Below, piece by piece: positions 21,211-31,088 of a stretch of 64,000 nucleotides of DNA; within the stretch, counting starts at the first letter, position 1; the number at the start of each line of letters is the position of its first letter. The DNA is taken from the NCBI RefSeq assembly GCF_000820085.1, contig NZ_CDBN01000087.1, positions 40,317 through 104,316 on the forward strand. Reading direction: 5' to 3'. Made by a program: the position numbers and the translations under genes. The notes beneath the pieces were generated by a model, which had not been told where the DNA came from, did not search any database, and was given only the letters and a program-made list of their open reading frames with translations. The stretch is from Aeromonas sanarellii (GTDB taxonomy: Bacteria > Pseudomonadota > Gammaproteobacteria > Enterobacterales > Aeromonadaceae).

Positions 21211-23100
21211 ATGACTCTCTCGTTGCGCGGCAAGTTGCTCGCGGCCAGCCTGGGGGTAGTGCTGCTGATGGCAGCCCTGCTCGGTATCGTCGCCTTCCAT
21301 ACCCTCAAATCCCGCACCCTGGGCGCCATCCAGAGCGAGGCGGTCAACTACGGCCACGCCCACTCGGTGGCCATCGGCAACTGGCTGGCGGATCGCAAGC
21401 ACGCGGTCGATGCCCTGGCCGCCGTGATTGCCGACAATCCCGAGACGACCCTGGTGCCGCACCTGCTGCAGACCCGCACCTCGGGCGGCTTTGGTCTGAC
21501 CTACTTCGGCTCGGAGCAGGGAGAGATGACCCGCCACGATCCCTCCCTCAACACCGCCAACTACGACCCCAGGGTGCGTCCCTGGTATCAGAACGCCAGC
21601 AAGGCGGGTCGACTCATCGTCACCGCTCCCTATGTCAGCGTGACCATGCAGCAGATGGTGGTGACCCTGGCCGAGCCGGTGAGCCACCAGGGCCGGGTGA
21701 TCGGGGTCGCCGGGGCGGATCTCTCCCTCGATGCCCTGATCGACGAGGTGCTGGCCATGAAGGTACAAGGGGAGGGCTACGCCATGCTGCTCGATCGTGC
21801 CGGCCTCATCGTCGGCCACCCGAACAAGGAGCTGGCGCTCAAGCAGGTGGCGGAGCTGGATCCCGGCCTCACGGGGGCGGCGCTGGATGCGTGGAGCCGG
21901 GACGGCGAGCTGCACGGCGCCAACCTGAACGGGCGCGAGGTGCTGCTCTCGGTGCAGGGGGTGCCCGGCACCGACTGGCTGCTCGCCATGGTGATGTACA
22001 AGGACGTGCTGGAAGCCCCGCTCGCCACCCTGCTGTGGCAACTGGTGGGGCTGACCCTGGTGCTGCTGCTGGTGTTCGGCACCCTGCTCATCGCCATGTT
22101 CAACTACCTGTTCGCCGATCTCGGCCGGGTGTCGAAGGCGCTTGCCGCCATCGCCCACGGGGAGGGGGATCTCACGGTGCAGATCGCCACCAGCAGCAAG
22201 GACGAGGTGGGGCAGCTGGCCCAGAACTTCAACCTGTTCGTGACCCGGCTGCACGGCATCGTCAGCCGGTTGCGGGACGTCACCATAGAGCTGGCGGCCC
22301 AGTCCAGGACCCAGGCGGCGGGGGCCGAGGCGCGCAGCCAGCGGGTGCGCCAGCAGCAGGACGAGATCGTCATGGTGGCGACCGCGGTGACCGAGATGGC
22401 CTCCGCCACCCAGGAGATCGCCGGCAACGCCGAGTTTGCCGCCACCACCGCCGGGGAGGCGGTCAGCCTGGCCGTCGCCGGCCAGTCCCAGGTCGGCCAG
22501 AGCCAGCGCAGCATCACGGGGCTGGCGGACGAGGTGTCCGACGCGAGCCAGACCATTCACGAGCTGGATGGCCACGCCCAGCAGATCAGCGGCATCCTGG
22601 CCACCATCAGCGGCATCGCCGAGCAGACCAATTTGCTGGCGCTCAACGCCGCCATCGAGGCGGCCCGGGCCGGGGAACAGGGGCGGGGCTTCGCCGTGGT
22701 GGCGGACGAGGTGCGGGTGCTGTCGCGCCGCACCCACGACTCCACCGCCGAGATCCAGCAGATGATCGAGGCCCTGCAGCAGACCACCCGCCGCGCCGTG
22801 GGCGGCATGGAGACCAGCCGCCGGCTCGCGGGCACCAGCGTGGAGGATGCGGAATCCGCCAACCAGAGCCTGGCGCGGATCAACGAGGCCATCGGCTCCA
22901 TCAGCGACATGGCGACCCAGATAGCGGCGGCGGCCGAGGAGCAGACCTCGGTGACCGGCGAGATCAGCCGTAACACCGAGAACATCCGCCACGTCTCCCA
23001 GGCGCTGGCGGAGCAGGCCGGGGAGGAAGCGGCTCAGGCCGCCGAGCTCAAGTCACTGACCGAGCGGCTGGAGCAGGAGATCGGGCGCTTCCGGCTCTGA
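21211..23100 (+). CDS. methyl-accepting chemotaxis protein, dCache sensor (probable amino acid receptor)
   Basis: Chemoreceptor of 629 residues: membrane helix about 8-30, periplasmic double-Cache sensor about 31-275, membrane helix about 276-298, HAMP, then the signalling domain with [35 protein letters not shown]. In the membrane-distal Cache module Tyr118, Arg123, Trp125, Tyr126, Tyr141 and Asp170 (YDPRVRPWY ... APY ... GADLS) reproduce the amino-acid-binding signature described for dCache_1 receptors such as PctA. The final residues lack a CheR-binding pentapeptide. A FliA-type promoter upstream places it in the flagellar/chemotaxis regulon. Amino acid sensing is inference from the motif. 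Confidence 0.92.
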   Translation: MTLSLRGKLLAASLGVVLLMAALLGIVAFHTLKSRTLGAIQSEAVNYGHAHSVAIGNWLADRKHAVDALAAVIADNPETTLVPHLLQTRTSGGFGLTYFGSEQGEMTRHDPSLNTANYDPRVRPWYQNASKAGRLIVTAPYVSVTMQQMVVTLAEPVSHQGRVIGVAGADLSLDALIDEVLAMKVQGEGYAMLLDRAGLIVGHPNKELALKQVAELDPGLTGAALDAWSRDGELHGANLNGREVLLSVQGVPGTDWLLAMVMYKDVLEAPLATLLWQLVGLTLVLLLVFGTLLIAMFNYLFADLGRVSKALAAIAHGEGDLTVQIATSSKDEVGQLAQNFNLFVTRLHGIVSRLRDVTIELAAQSRTQAAGAEARSQRVRQQQDEIVMVATAVTEMASATQEIAGNAEFAATTAGEAVSLAVAGQSQVGQSQRSITGLADEVSDASQTIHELDGHAQQISGILATISGIAEQTNLLALNAAIEAARAGEQGRGFAVVADEVRVLSRRTHDSTAEIQQMIEALQQTTRRAVGGMETSRRLAGTSVEDAESANQSLARINEAIGSISDMATQIAAAAEEQTSVTGEISRNTENIRHVSQALAEQAGEEAAQAAELKSLTERLEQEIGRFRL

Positions 23101-23123
23101 TCCTCCCGCCATTCAGCCAAGAA

Positions 23124-23151
23124 AAAGGGCAGCCCGCGGGCTGCCCTTTTG
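23124..23151. terminator. bidirectional terminator between the chemoreceptor and blc
   Basis: AAAAGGGCAGCCCG/CGGGCTGCCCTTTT, a long perfect stem with A- and T-runs on both sides, between converging genes. Confidence 0.85.
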
Positions 23152-23161
23152 TGTTGCCGGC

Positions 23162-23668
23162 TCAGGGGGTCTGACTGACCCGGATCAGCTGGTCGGTGGC
23201 AAAGCCGAGCGCCCTGGCTTGCGCGATCAGGGCCTGCACCTTCTCCTCGGGCGGGTTGGGGGTTCGCGAGAGGATCCAGAGGTACTGGAGGTTGTAGCTG
23301 CTCACCAGGGAGAGCTCGTAGTCGGTCGCCAGCACGTTGTAGCTGCCGTAGAAGGGGCCGAAGAAGCTCACCTTTAGGCGTCCCTCGTCGCGCTCGCCCA
23401 CGAAGTAGGCGCGCCCCTCGGCCTCGCGCCACTGGCCGTCCTCGTCCTGGCCCCGGTTCAGCACCCTGACGCCGCCGTCGTCCCTCAGGCTGTAGCTGGC
23501 GGTGACCCGGTTCAGGCCGCGCTCGAAACCGTGATCGAGGCGGGCCACCTCGTACCAGGTGCCCAGGTAACGGTCGAGCTGGAAGGGCTTGACCACCTGA
23601 TGTCCCGGTGGAATGCCGGTGCAGGCGGTGGCCAGCAGGGTCAGAACGAGCAGGATCAGCGTGCGCAT
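23162..23668 (-). CDS. blc: outer-membrane lipocalin lipoprotein (Blc-like)
   Basis: A 168-residue lipoprotein of the bacterial lipocalin family. The ATG at 23668 follows GGAGGG. The signal peptide ends in the lipobox LLATAC with Cys16 as the acylated residue. The lipocalin signature is clear (LDRYLGTWYEVARLDHGFERGL), with the closing motif YLWILSRTPNPPEE. E. coli Blc binds lysophospholipids. The start codon is one base beyond the stop of the upstream AraC-type regulator, so the two are one translation-coupled unit. Confidence 0.92.
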   Translation of the reverse strand: MRTLILLVLTLLATACTGIPPGHQVVKPFQLDRYLGTWYEVARLDHGFERGLNRVTASYSLRDDGGVRVLNRGQDEDGQWREAEGRAYFVGERDEGRLKVSFFGPFYGSYNVLATDYELSLVSSYNLQYLWILSRTPNPPEEKVQALIAQARALGFATDQLIRVSQTP

Positions 23669-23669
23669 G

Positions 23670-24593
23670 TCATCCCTCCACGATACGCAGTTGTCCCGAG
23701 CGAAAGCGTGCCGCGTGTTCGCTCGGGGTGTTGCCAAAGAAGCGTTTGTATTCGCGGCTGAACTGGGAGCCGCTCTCGTAGCCTACCTTGTCCGCCGCCA
23801 CCCCGGCCTTGAGGCCGTCGTGCAGCATCATCAGCCGCGCCCGGTGCAGGCGCAGGGTCTTGATGTACTGCAGGGGCGAGGTGGCGGTGGCCGCCTTGAA
23901 GTGGTGGTGGAAGGCCGAAACGCTCATGTTTGCCTCCCGGGCCAGCTCCTCCACCGTCAGGTTCTCGGTAAAGCGCTGCTCCATGATACGCAGCACCCGA
24001 GCGATCTGGCTCACCTGACTGTGACGGCTGGCCATGGCGAGCAGGGCGGGGGCCCCCGCCTCGTGCAGGGCGTGGAACAGGATCTCGCGCACTATCTGGG
24101 GCCCCAGCACCCGGGCGTGGAGCGGCTTGTCCATCACGTCGATGAGGCGCTCCACGGCGCAGAGCATGGTCTCGGAGAGGGGCACGGAGACCACGCCGCG
24201 ACCCGGCTCCGCCGGGGCGGGAGCCGCGTCCCCCATCTCCAGCAGCAGGGCCTGCAGCGCCGCCACGTCGATCTCCACCGAGAGCCCCACCAGGGGGGAT
24301 TCGGGGGAGGCGAAGCACTCGCACTCGCAGGGCAGCGGCAGGGTCATCATCAGGTAGTGCTCGGGGTCGTAGCGGAAGGTGAAGTCCGAGAGGTAGCCCA
24401 CCTTGTGCCCCTGCAGGATGATGATCATGCGCGGGCGGTAGAGCACCGGGATGCGGTCGTGGTGCTCCGTGGTGTAGATGAGGTGCACGCCGGGCACGGG
24501 GGCGGCGGTGATCCCCGGGTGCGGCGCCAGGGCGGCGAGTCGGGAGGCGAGGGCGGACTGGTGGGTCGCCGCAACGGGCTGATTTGTACTCAT
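23670..24593 (-). CDS. yqhC: AraC-family regulator, YqhC-like
   Basis: A 307-residue transcription factor with the AraC_N cupin-like half (LIYTTEHHDRIPVLYRPRMIIILQGHKVGYL) and a C-terminal double helix-turn-helix (LTVEELAREANMSVSAFHHHFKAAT ... GYESGSQFSREYKRFFG). It is divergent from a yqhD-type aldehyde reductase gene with a 118-bp gap, exactly the E. coli yqhC/yqhD layout, where YqhC activates yqhD in response to aldehydes. The downstream gene on the same message encodes a lipocalin, which the E. coli locus does not have. Confidence 0.85.
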   Translation of the reverse strand: MSTNQPVAATHQSALASRLAALAPHPGITAAPVPGVHLIYTTEHHDRIPVLYRPRMIIILQGHKVGYLSDFTFRYDPEHYLMMTLPLPCECECFASPESPLVGLSVEIDVAALQALLLEMGDAAPAPAEPGRGVVSVPLSETMLCAVERLIDVMDKPLHARVLGPQIVREILFHALHEAGAPALLAMASRHSQVSQIARVLRIMEQRFTENLTVEELAREANMSVSAFHHHFKAATATSPLQYIKTLRLHRARLMMLHDGLKAGVAADKVGYESGSQFSREYKRFFGNTPSEHAARFRSGQLRIVEG

Positions 24594-24711
24594 TTATCCA
24601 GGCTCAGTAGAAATAGGCAAAAAATCGGCAGAAAGCTCCCTTGATGGTAGGTGGTTATAAGAGAAAAATGCAACCCATACCTTACCGACTACGACCACTC
24701 CGGGAGATCCC

Positions 24712-25872
24712 ATGAACAACTTCATCCTGCACACCCCCACCAAGGTGCTGTTCGGCAAGGGCCAGGTGGCCCAGCTGCGCGGCCAGATCCCCAGCGACGC
24801 CCGCATCCTCGTCACCTACGGCGGTGGCAGCGTGGTGCGCAGCGGCCTGCTGGACCAGATCCGCAGCGAGCTGGATGGCCTGACCCTGTTTGAATTTGGC
24901 GGCATCGAGCCCAACCCCACCTACGAGACCCTGATGGGCGCCGTCGAGCTGGCGCGCGCCGAGCGGATCGACTTCCTGCTCGCCGTTGGCGGTGGTTCCG
25001 TGCTCGATGGCACCAAGTTCATCGCGGCCGCCGCCCACTACGATCCGGCCAGGGATCCCTGGCACATCCTCGAGACCGTGGGTGGCGAGGTGGCCTCCGC
25101 CATTCCCCTCGGCAGCGTGCTGACCCTGCCGGCCACCGGCTCCGAGATGAACATGGGCGCCGTCATCACCCGCAAGAGCACAGGGGACAAGCAGCACTTC
25201 TTCTCGCCCTTCGTGATGCCGCGCTTCGCCGTGCTCGACCCCGTGCTCACCTATACCCTGCCCGCCCGTCAGGTGGCGAACGGTGTGGTGGATGCCTTCA
25301 TCCACACCCTGGAGCAGTACCTCACCTACCCGGTGGACGCCAAGGTGCAGGACCGCTTCGCCGAAGGGCTGCTGCTGACCCTGATGGAGGAGGGCCCCAA
25401 GGCGCTGGTGGAGCCGGAAAACTACGACGTGCGCGCCAACATCATGTGGAGCGCCACCCTGGCGCTGAACGGCCTGATCGGGGCCGGCGTGCCCCAGGAC
25501 TGGGCCACCCACATGCTGGGCCACGAGATCACCGCCCTGCACGGTCTGGACCACGCCCAGACCCTGGCGGTGGTGCTGCCTGCCCTGCTCAATGCCAAGC
25601 GCGAGCAGAAGCGCGCCAAGCTGCTGCAATACGCCGAACGGGTCTGGGATTTGCGCAGCGGCAGCGAGGCCGAGCGCATCGACGGTGCCATCGCCGCCAC
25701 CCGCGACTTCTTCGAGCGGATGGGGGTCAAGACCCGGCTGCGGGATTACGTGGCCGACGCCCAGGTCGACGCCCTGCTGGCCAAGCTCGAAGAGCACGGC
25801 ATGACCAGCCTGGGGGAGCACGGCGACATCGACCTGGCCCAGAGCCGGCATATTTATGAGGCCGCCTGGTAA
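24712..25872 (+). CDS. yqhD: NADPH-dependent aldehyde reductase / iron-type alcohol dehydrogenase
   Basis: Cytoplasmic group III metal-dependent alcohol dehydrogenase of 386 residues, one shorter than E. coli YqhD. The NADP-binding loops YGGGSV and VGGGSVLDGTKF are present, with metal ligands Asp and His in VVDAFIHTLEQY and two further His in LGHEITALHGLDHAQ. In E. coli YqhD reduces short-chain and lipid-derived aldehydes and so protects against peroxidation products. Start codon context: CGGGAGATCCC before ATG. It is divergent from its probable regulator. Confidence 0.94.
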   Translation: MNNFILHTPTKVLFGKGQVAQLRGQIPSDARILVTYGGGSVVRSGLLDQIRSELDGLTLFEFGGIEPNPTYETLMGAVELARAERIDFLLAVGGGSVLDGTKFIAAAAHYDPARDPWHILETVGGEVASAIPLGSVLTLPATGSEMNMGAVITRKSTGDKQHFFSPFVMPRFAVLDPVLTYTLPARQVANGVVDAFIHTLEQYLTYPVDAKVQDRFAEGLLLTLMEEGPKALVEPENYDVRANIMWSATLALNGLIGAGVPQDWATHMLGHEITALHGLDHAQTLAVVLPALLNAKREQKRAKLLQYAERVWDLRSGSEAERIDGAIAATRDFFERMGVKTRLRDYVADAQVDALLAKLEEHGMTSLGEHGDIDLAQSRHIYEAAW

Positions 25873-26378
25873 GCAGAGCACGCCTGAACCGGGCCGCAGG
25901 CCGGGTTGCACGAGGGGGCCCGACTCCGCCGGATGGCGGGGCTGCGGCCCCCTGATCGTTGCAAAATGGTTACTTTTTCCTTTTTCATCTCATCAGATGA
26001 GCCAACGGCAGATTTCATAAGAACAAAAAACGCTAAGGTAGAGAGCGGCCAAAACATTTTTTTTGACTGGTTGGATCACTTTTTTTGGCGCTTTTTGCTG
26101 GTATAAGCCCCTAATTTGGTTTGTTTTTTTTAATCGTGCGCCGGGATGGGTTGAATTCTGTACCCGACCGTCCGGGGCCGTGGTTGTAATAAAACTCCAA
26201 AATTTGATACTAATCACCCTCGCGCCTGAAAAGCGGGGGCCTGACCGTGACAGGAGGTCGAGGTGAAGCCTGCTGATTTTCATAACAAAGGGCCCGTGAC
26301 CTGCACTTTGATCATGCCTTGTCCCCTCAGACATGAGAGACTGGGTAATGATTGTTTATTAACCATCAGGGAATAGTC
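25873..26378. other. intergenic region between yqhD and pntA
   Basis: The first 80 bp hold two hairpins that probably end yqhD: AACC/GGTT plus GGCC/GGCC at 25887-25907, and AGGGGGCC/GGCCCCCT with a long loop at about 25912-25953. From 25965 to 26250 the DNA is AT-rich with T-runs and should contain the pntAB promoter. A 113-codon minus-strand frame (25993-26334) has no ribosome binding site or familiar sequence. I see no gene. Confidence 0.5.
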
Positions 26379-27905
26379 ATGCAGATTGGAATACCGAGAG
26401 AGAGTCTCGCCGGTGAGACCCGGGTCGCAGCGACCCCGGCCACTGTCGAGCAGCTGAAAAAGCTCGGCTTCGAGGTTGCCATCGAGGCCGGTGCCGGCCT
26501 GCGAGCCAGCTTCGATGATGCCGCCTTCGAGGCTGCCGGTGCCAGCGTGGTACCGAACGTCTGGCAAGCCGACCTTGTCTTCAAGGTCAACGCGCCGACC
26601 GAGGCCGAAATCGCACAAATTAAGGATGGTGCCACCCTGGTGAGCTTCATCTGGCCCGCCCAGAACCCCGAGCTGGTCAAGAAGCTTTCCGCGCGCAACA
26701 TCAATGTGATGGCGATGGACATGGTGCCGCGGATCTCCCGTGCCCAGTCCCTGGACGCCCTCTCTTCCATGGCCAACATCGGTGGGTATCGCGCCGTGGT
26801 GGAAGCCGCACACCAGTTCGGTCGCTTCTTCACCGGCCAGATCACCGCCGCCGGCAAGGTGCCGCCCGCCAAGGTGCTGGTCATCGGTGCCGGTGTGGCC
26901 GGTCTGGCCGCCATCGGGACCGCCGGTTCCCTCGGTGCCATCGTGCGTGCCTTCGATACCCGTCTGGAAGTGGCCGAGCAGATCGAGTCCATGGGTGGGG
27001 AATTCCTCAAGCTGGACTTCGGCGGCGAAGATGGCGCATCCAGCGACGGTTACGCCAAGGTGATGAGCGAAGAGTTCATCAAGGCCGAGATGGAGCTGTT
27101 CGCCCAGCAGGCCAAGGAAGTGGACATCATCATCACTACCGCCCTGATCCCGGGCAAGCCGGCACCCAAGCTGATCACCAAGGAGATGGTGGACAGCATG
27201 AAGCCGGGCTCCGTCATCGTGGACATGGCGGCCCAGGCCGGCGGCAACTGCGAATACACGGTTCCGGGTGAACTGCATGTCACCGACAACGGCGTCAAGG
27301 TGATCGGTTACACCGATCTGCCGGGCCGTCTGCCTGCCCAATCCTCCCAGCTCTACGGCACCAACCTGGTGAACCTGATGAAGCTGATGTGCAAGGAGAA
27401 GGACGGCAACGTCGCCATCGACTTCGAAGACGTGGTGCAGCGCAACATGACGGTGGTCCAGGCCGGTGAAGTGACCTTCCCGCCCCCCGCCATCTCCGTC
27501 TCTGCCGCCCCGCAGAAACCGGCTGCCGCCAAACCGGCCGCCAAGAAGGAAGAGGCCAAGCCCTCCAACAAGAAGTTCGTGTTCGGTGCCCTCGGCATCG
27601 CCGCCTTCGGTTGGGTGGCCGCCGTGGCGCCTGCCGCCTTCCTCTCCCACTTCACCGTCTTCATCCTGGCCTGCGTGGTCGGTTACTACGTGGTGTGGAA
27701 CGTCTCTCACGCCCTGCACACGCCGCTGATGTCGGTCACCAATGCCATCTCCGGCATCATAGTGGTCGGTGCGCTGTTGCAGATTGGACAAGGGTCGACC
27801 CTGGTCACCGTGCTGGCCTTTGTCGCCGTGCTGATTGCCAGTATCAACATCTTCGGTGGCTTCACCGTCACTCAGCGCATGCTGAAGATGTTCCGTAAGG
27901 ATTAA
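26379..27905 (+). CDS. pntA: NAD(P) transhydrogenase subunit alpha
   Basis: Alpha subunit of the proton-translocating transhydrogenase, which makes NADPH from NADH using the membrane potential. The start at 26379 (MQIGIPRES) follows AGGGAA and gives 508 residues, near the 510 of E. coli. Domain I (NAD-binding) has the [13 protein letters not shown] terminus and [22 protein letters not shown]ossmann loop. A lysine/alanine/proline linker around residues 375-400 leads into four membrane helices. It is followed 11 bp later by pntB. Confidence 0.97.
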   Translation: MQIGIPRESLAGETRVAATPATVEQLKKLGFEVAIEAGAGLRASFDDAAFEAAGASVVPNVWQADLVFKVNAPTEAEIAQIKDGATLVSFIWPAQNPELVKKLSARNINVMAMDMVPRISRAQSLDALSSMANIGGYRAVVEAAHQFGRFFTGQITAAGKVPPAKVLVIGAGVAGLAAIGTAGSLGAIVRAFDTRLEVAEQIESMGGEFLKLDFGGEDGASSDGYAKVMSEEFIKAEMELFAQQAKEVDIIITTALIPGKPAPKLITKEMVDSMKPGSVIVDMAAQAGGNCEYTVPGELHVTDNGVKVIGYTDLPGRLPAQSSQLYGTNLVNLMKLMCKEKDGNVAIDFEDVVQRNMTVVQAGEVTFPPPAISVSAAPQKPAAAKPAAKKEEAKPSNKKFVFGALGIAAFGWVAAVAPAAFLSHFTVFILACVVGYYVVWNVSHALHTPLMSVTNAISGIIVVGALLQIGQGSTLVTVLAFVAVLIASINIFGGFTVTQRMLKMFRKD

Positions 27906-27916
27906 GGGGGTTTAAC

Positions 27917-29401
27917 GTGTCTCAAGGACTGGTAACAGCATCCTATATCGTTGCCGCCGTGCTCTTCATCCTCAGTCTCGCGGGACTGTCGAAGCAAGAG
28001 ACGGCCAAGCATGGCAACCTGTTCGGTATCGCGGGGATGGCCATCGCCCTGCTCGCCACCGTCTTCAACCCGGAAACCAGTGGCGTCCACTGGATCATCC
28101 TGGCCATGGCCATCGGTGGCGCCATCGGCGTGCGTCTGGCCCTCAAGGTCGAGATGACCGAGATGCCCGAGCTGGTGGCCGTGCTGCACAGCTTTGTGGG
28201 CATGGCAGCGGTGCTGGTGGGCTTCAACAGCTTCATCGATCTGCACCCCTCCGCCCCCGCTGAAGTGGTGGTCTCCGTCGGTTCCAACCTGGATGCGACC
28301 CTGGCAGCCGCCCGGGCGGCGTTCGAGCAGGCGGCAAGCATAGCCCAGGTCGAGCACCTCTCCGGCGCCATGCTGAACATCCACCTGGTCGAGGTATTTT
28401 TAGGCGTCTTTATCGGTGCCGTGACCTTCACCGGTTCCGTAGTGGCGTTCGGCAAGCTGCGTGGTCTCATCTCTTCCAAGCCGCTGATGCTGCCCCATCG
28501 TCACAAGCTGAACCTGCTGGCCGTGGTGGTCTCCTTCGCGCTGATGATCCACTTCGTCAACGCCGGTGGCTCCACCTTTGCCCTGCTGGTGATGACTCTG
28601 ATCGCCTTCGCCTTCGGCTGGCACCTGGTGGCCTCCATCGGCGGCGCCGACATGCCGGTGGTGGTCTCCATGCTGAACTCCTACTCCGGTTGGGCGGCGG
28701 CGGCGGCGGGCTTCATGCTCTCCAATGACCTGCTGATCGTCACCGGTGCCCTGGTGGGTTCCTCCGGTGCCATCCTGTCCTACATCATGTGCAAGGCGAT
28801 GAACCGCTCCTTCATCTCCGTGATCGCCGGTGGCTTCGGCTCCGACGGCGTGGCCTCCACCGCCGAGCAGGAGCTGGGCGAATACCGCGAGACCAACGCG
28901 GAAGACGTGGCCGACATGCTGAAGAACGCCCACTCCGTCATCATCACCCCGGGCTACGGCATGGCGGTGGCGCAGGCGCAGTATCCGGTGGCCGAGATCA
29001 CCCACAAACTGCGTGAGCGCGGCGTCAAGGTGCGCTTCGGTATCCACCCGGTGGCCGGTCGTCTGCCTGGTCACATGAACGTGCTGCTGGCGGAAGCCAA
29101 GGTCCCCTATGACATCGTGCTGGAAATGGACGAGATCAACGAGGACTTCGGCGATACCGACGTGGTGCTGGTGATCGGGGCGAACGACACCGTCAACCCG
29201 GCCGCCATGGAAGATCCGGGCAGTCCCATCGCCGGCATGCCGGTGCTGGAAGTGTGGAAGGCGCAGAACGTCATCGGCTTCAAGCGCTCCATGAACACCG
29301 GCTACGCCGGGGTCCAGAACCCGCTGTTCTTCAAGGAGAACACCCAGATGCTGTTTGGCGATGCCAAGGCCAGCGTCGAGGCCATCCTGAAGGCGCTCTA
29401 A
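27917..29401 (+). CDS. pntB: NAD(P) transhydrogenase subunit beta, with extra loop
   Basis: Beta subunit with eight to nine membrane helices and the NADP-binding domain III. It starts at GTG 27917 after AAGGGGG. Domain III motifs are intact: [37 protein letters not shown] and [12 protein letters not shown]. The protein has 494 residues against 462 in E. coli. The excess is one insertion of about 30 residues around positions 110-150 (including [19 protein letters not shown]), an alanine-rich probable helix in a loop between membrane segments. Confidence 0.97.
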   Translation: MSQGLVTASYIVAAVLFILSLAGLSKQETAKHGNLFGIAGMAIALLATVFNPETSGVHWIILAMAIGGAIGVRLALKVEMTEMPELVAVLHSFVGMAAVLVGFNSFIDLHPSAPAEVVVSVGSNLDATLAAARAAFEQAASIAQVEHLSGAMLNIHLVEVFLGVFIGAVTFTGSVVAFGKLRGLISSKPLMLPHRHKLNLLAVVVSFALMIHFVNAGGSTFALLVMTLIAFAFGWHLVASIGGADMPVVVSMLNSYSGWAAAAAGFMLSNDLLIVTGALVGSSGAILSYIMCKAMNRSFISVIAGGFGSDGVASTAEQELGEYRETNAEDVADMLKNAHSVIITPGYGMAVAQAQYPVAEITHKLRERGVKVRFGIHPVAGRLPGHMNVLLAEAKVPYDIVLEMDEINEDFGDTDVVLVIGANDTVNPAAMEDPGSPIAGMPVLEVWKAQNVIGFKRSMNTGYAGVQNPLFFKENTQMLFGDAKASVEAILKAL

Positions 29402-29421
29402 GGGTCGATGGGATGAGACAA

Positions 29422-29446
29422 GAGGAGGCTTCGGCCTCCTTTTTTA
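29422..29446 (+). terminator. intrinsic terminator of pntAB
   Basis: AGGAGGC-TTCG-GCCTCCT stem-loop followed by T6, 20 bp after pntB. Confidence 0.9.
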
Positions 29447-29595
29447 TCGCCTGTTTTTTACCGGGGCCAAGGCATTGATGGCAAAGAGATTCGCCGGGAT
29501 GGCGGTGCGCGCGTGCCGGCGGCAGCGCAGCAATCCGGTGACCTTGCCCCTGCGGGAAGGCATAATGGCGGCAAAAGGGGAGCGGGCTCAATTTT

Positions 29596-29660
29596 ATTTG
29601 ATATCCGCCCCGTTAGAATCAAATTAAGTTGCATGAACAGGGTGGCCCGGCGGGCCACCC
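29596..29660. promoter_or_regulatory. two inverted repeats upstream of cyuA
   Basis: First, ATTTGAT and ATCAAAT with a 15-bp spacer (29596-29624), in AT-rich DNA that looks like promoter/operator. Second, a near-perfect GGGTGGCCCG/CGGGCCACCC palindrome (29640-29660), which would be a strong hairpin in the leader about 60 bp before the start codon. E. coli cyuA is controlled by an Lrp-family protein; whether the first repeat is its site is unknown. Confidence 0.35.
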
Positions 29661-29721
29661 CGAGGCGTGACCCGACACCGTCATGGGATGACCGCGGTAC
29701 AGTGAACCAGAGAAACCACAG

Positions 29722-31014
29722 ATGAAAGCACAATGGACCGACTTTATTACCCTGCTCAAGCGTGAAGTGGTGCCGGCCCTGGGCTGCACCGAACCCATGT
29801 CGGTGGCCCTGGCGGCGGCCAACTGCCGCAGGCTGCTGGGGCAGGTGCCGACCCGGGTGAGCGTCTGGGTCAGCGGCAACCTGTTCAAGAACGGCATGGG
29901 GGTGGGGGTGCCGGGCACCGGCATGATAGGCCTGCCGGTGGCGGCGGCCGTCGGCCTCACGGGGGGCAACCCGGACGCCGGGCTGGAGGTACTCAAGGCC
30001 CTGATGCCGGCCCAGGTGGAGGCCGCCAAGGCGCTGCTGCCCATCATCCAAGTGGATGTGAAGGACGTGCCGGACGTGCTCTACGCCGAGGTGCTGGCAG
30101 AGGTGGAGGGCCACAGCGCCCGGGTGGTGATCTGCACCGACCACACCCGCATCGTGCTGATGGAGAAGGATGGCGAGGTGCTGCTGGCGCAGGACAGCGC
30201 CCCGGGCGTGCAGATCCAGCCCGCCAGGTCCGACAAGCCCGCCATGACCCTGCGGGAGATCGTCGACTTCGCCCTGCAGGCGCCCCTGGCCGAGATCGAC
30301 TTCATCCGCGAGGCGGCCAGCATGAACCAGGCGCTGGCGGACGAGGGGCTGCAGGGCTATGGCCTGCGCATCGGCAAGATCCTGACCGAACAGGTGGAGC
30401 GCAAGCTGCTGTCCGACGATCTGATGACGCTGGCCATGCGCCTGTCGTCTGCGGCCTCCGATGCGCGGATGGACGGTGCCATGCTGCCCGCCATGTCGAA
30501 CTCGGGCTCCGGCAACCAGGGCATAGCCGCCACCATGCCGGTGGTGGCGGCCGCCCGTTTCCTCAAGGCCGATGACGAGCAGCTGGCCCGCGCCCTGGTG
30601 ATGAGCCACCTGGTGGCCATCTACATCAAGATGTACCAGAACAAGCTCTCCGCCCTGTGCGCCGCCAGCACCGCCGCCATGGGATCGGGGGCCGCCATCA
30701 CCTGGCTGCTCGGCGGCCAGTTCGAGCAGATCAGCCACTGCATCAACAACATGATTGGTGACGTCTCCGGCATCATCTGCGACGGCGCCGGCAGCGCCTG
30801 CTCCATGAAGGTCTCCACCTCCACCTCGGCGGCGGTGAAATCCTCGCTGATGGCCATCAACAACCTGCGGGTGCCCCAGAGCGAGGGGATCGTCTCCGAC
30901 GACGTGGATCAGACCATCGCCAACCTGGGGCGCCTCTCCAAGCAGGGGATGCTGGACACCGACATCGAGATCATCAACATCATGCGGGCCAAGCAGCAGG
31001 GTAAGGCCAGCTGA
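29722..31014 (+). CDS. cyuA: L-cysteine desulfidase (UPF0597/CyuA family)
   Basis: Cytoplasmic enzyme that degrades cysteine to pyruvate, ammonia and sulfide, probably with an oxygen-labile [4Fe-4S] cluster. The 430-residue protein matches E. coli CyuA (YhaM) through its length: VVPALGCTEPMSVALAAA with a probable cluster Cys, NLFKNGMGVGVPGTGMIGLP, SAASDARMDGAMLPAMSNSGSGNQGI, and the C-terminal Cys pair in IICDGAGSACSMKVSTS. A linked cysteine permease gene (cyuP) is not present. The upstream leader carries a strong hairpin and an AT-rich inverted repeat. Confidence 0.93.
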   Translation: MKAQWTDFITLLKREVVPALGCTEPMSVALAAANCRRLLGQVPTRVSVWVSGNLFKNGMGVGVPGTGMIGLPVAAAVGLTGGNPDAGLEVLKALMPAQVEAAKALLPIIQVDVKDVPDVLYAEVLAEVEGHSARVVICTDHTRIVLMEKDGEVLLAQDSAPGVQIQPARSDKPAMTLREIVDFALQAPLAEIDFIREAASMNQALADEGLQGYGLRIGKILTEQVERKLLSDDLMTLAMRLSSAASDARMDGAMLPAMSNSGSGNQGIAATMPVVAAARFLKADDEQLARALVMSHLVAIYIKMYQNKLSALCAASTAAMGSGAAITWLLGGQFEQISHCINNMIGDVSGIICDGAGSACSMKVSTSTSAAVKSSLMAINNLRVPQSEGIVSDDVDQTIANLGRLSKQGMLDTDIEIINIMRAKQQGKAS

Positions 31015-31043
31015 CGAGCCGCAAGCCGGCATAGACCCATAAA

Positions 31044-31071
31044 AAAACCGGAGCCACTGGCTCCGGTTTTT
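31044..31071. terminator. bidirectional terminator between cyuA and bamD
   Basis: AAAACCGGAGCC/GGCTCCGGTTTT stem with A- and T-runs on the two sides, between convergent genes. Confidence 0.9.
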
Positions 31072-31088
31072 CATTGTCCGTTGAACGC

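Noticed and set aside
25993..26334. 113-codon minus-strand ORF upstream of pntA
   Set aside because: No ribosome binding site, AT-rich promoter-like DNA and no recognisable sequence.
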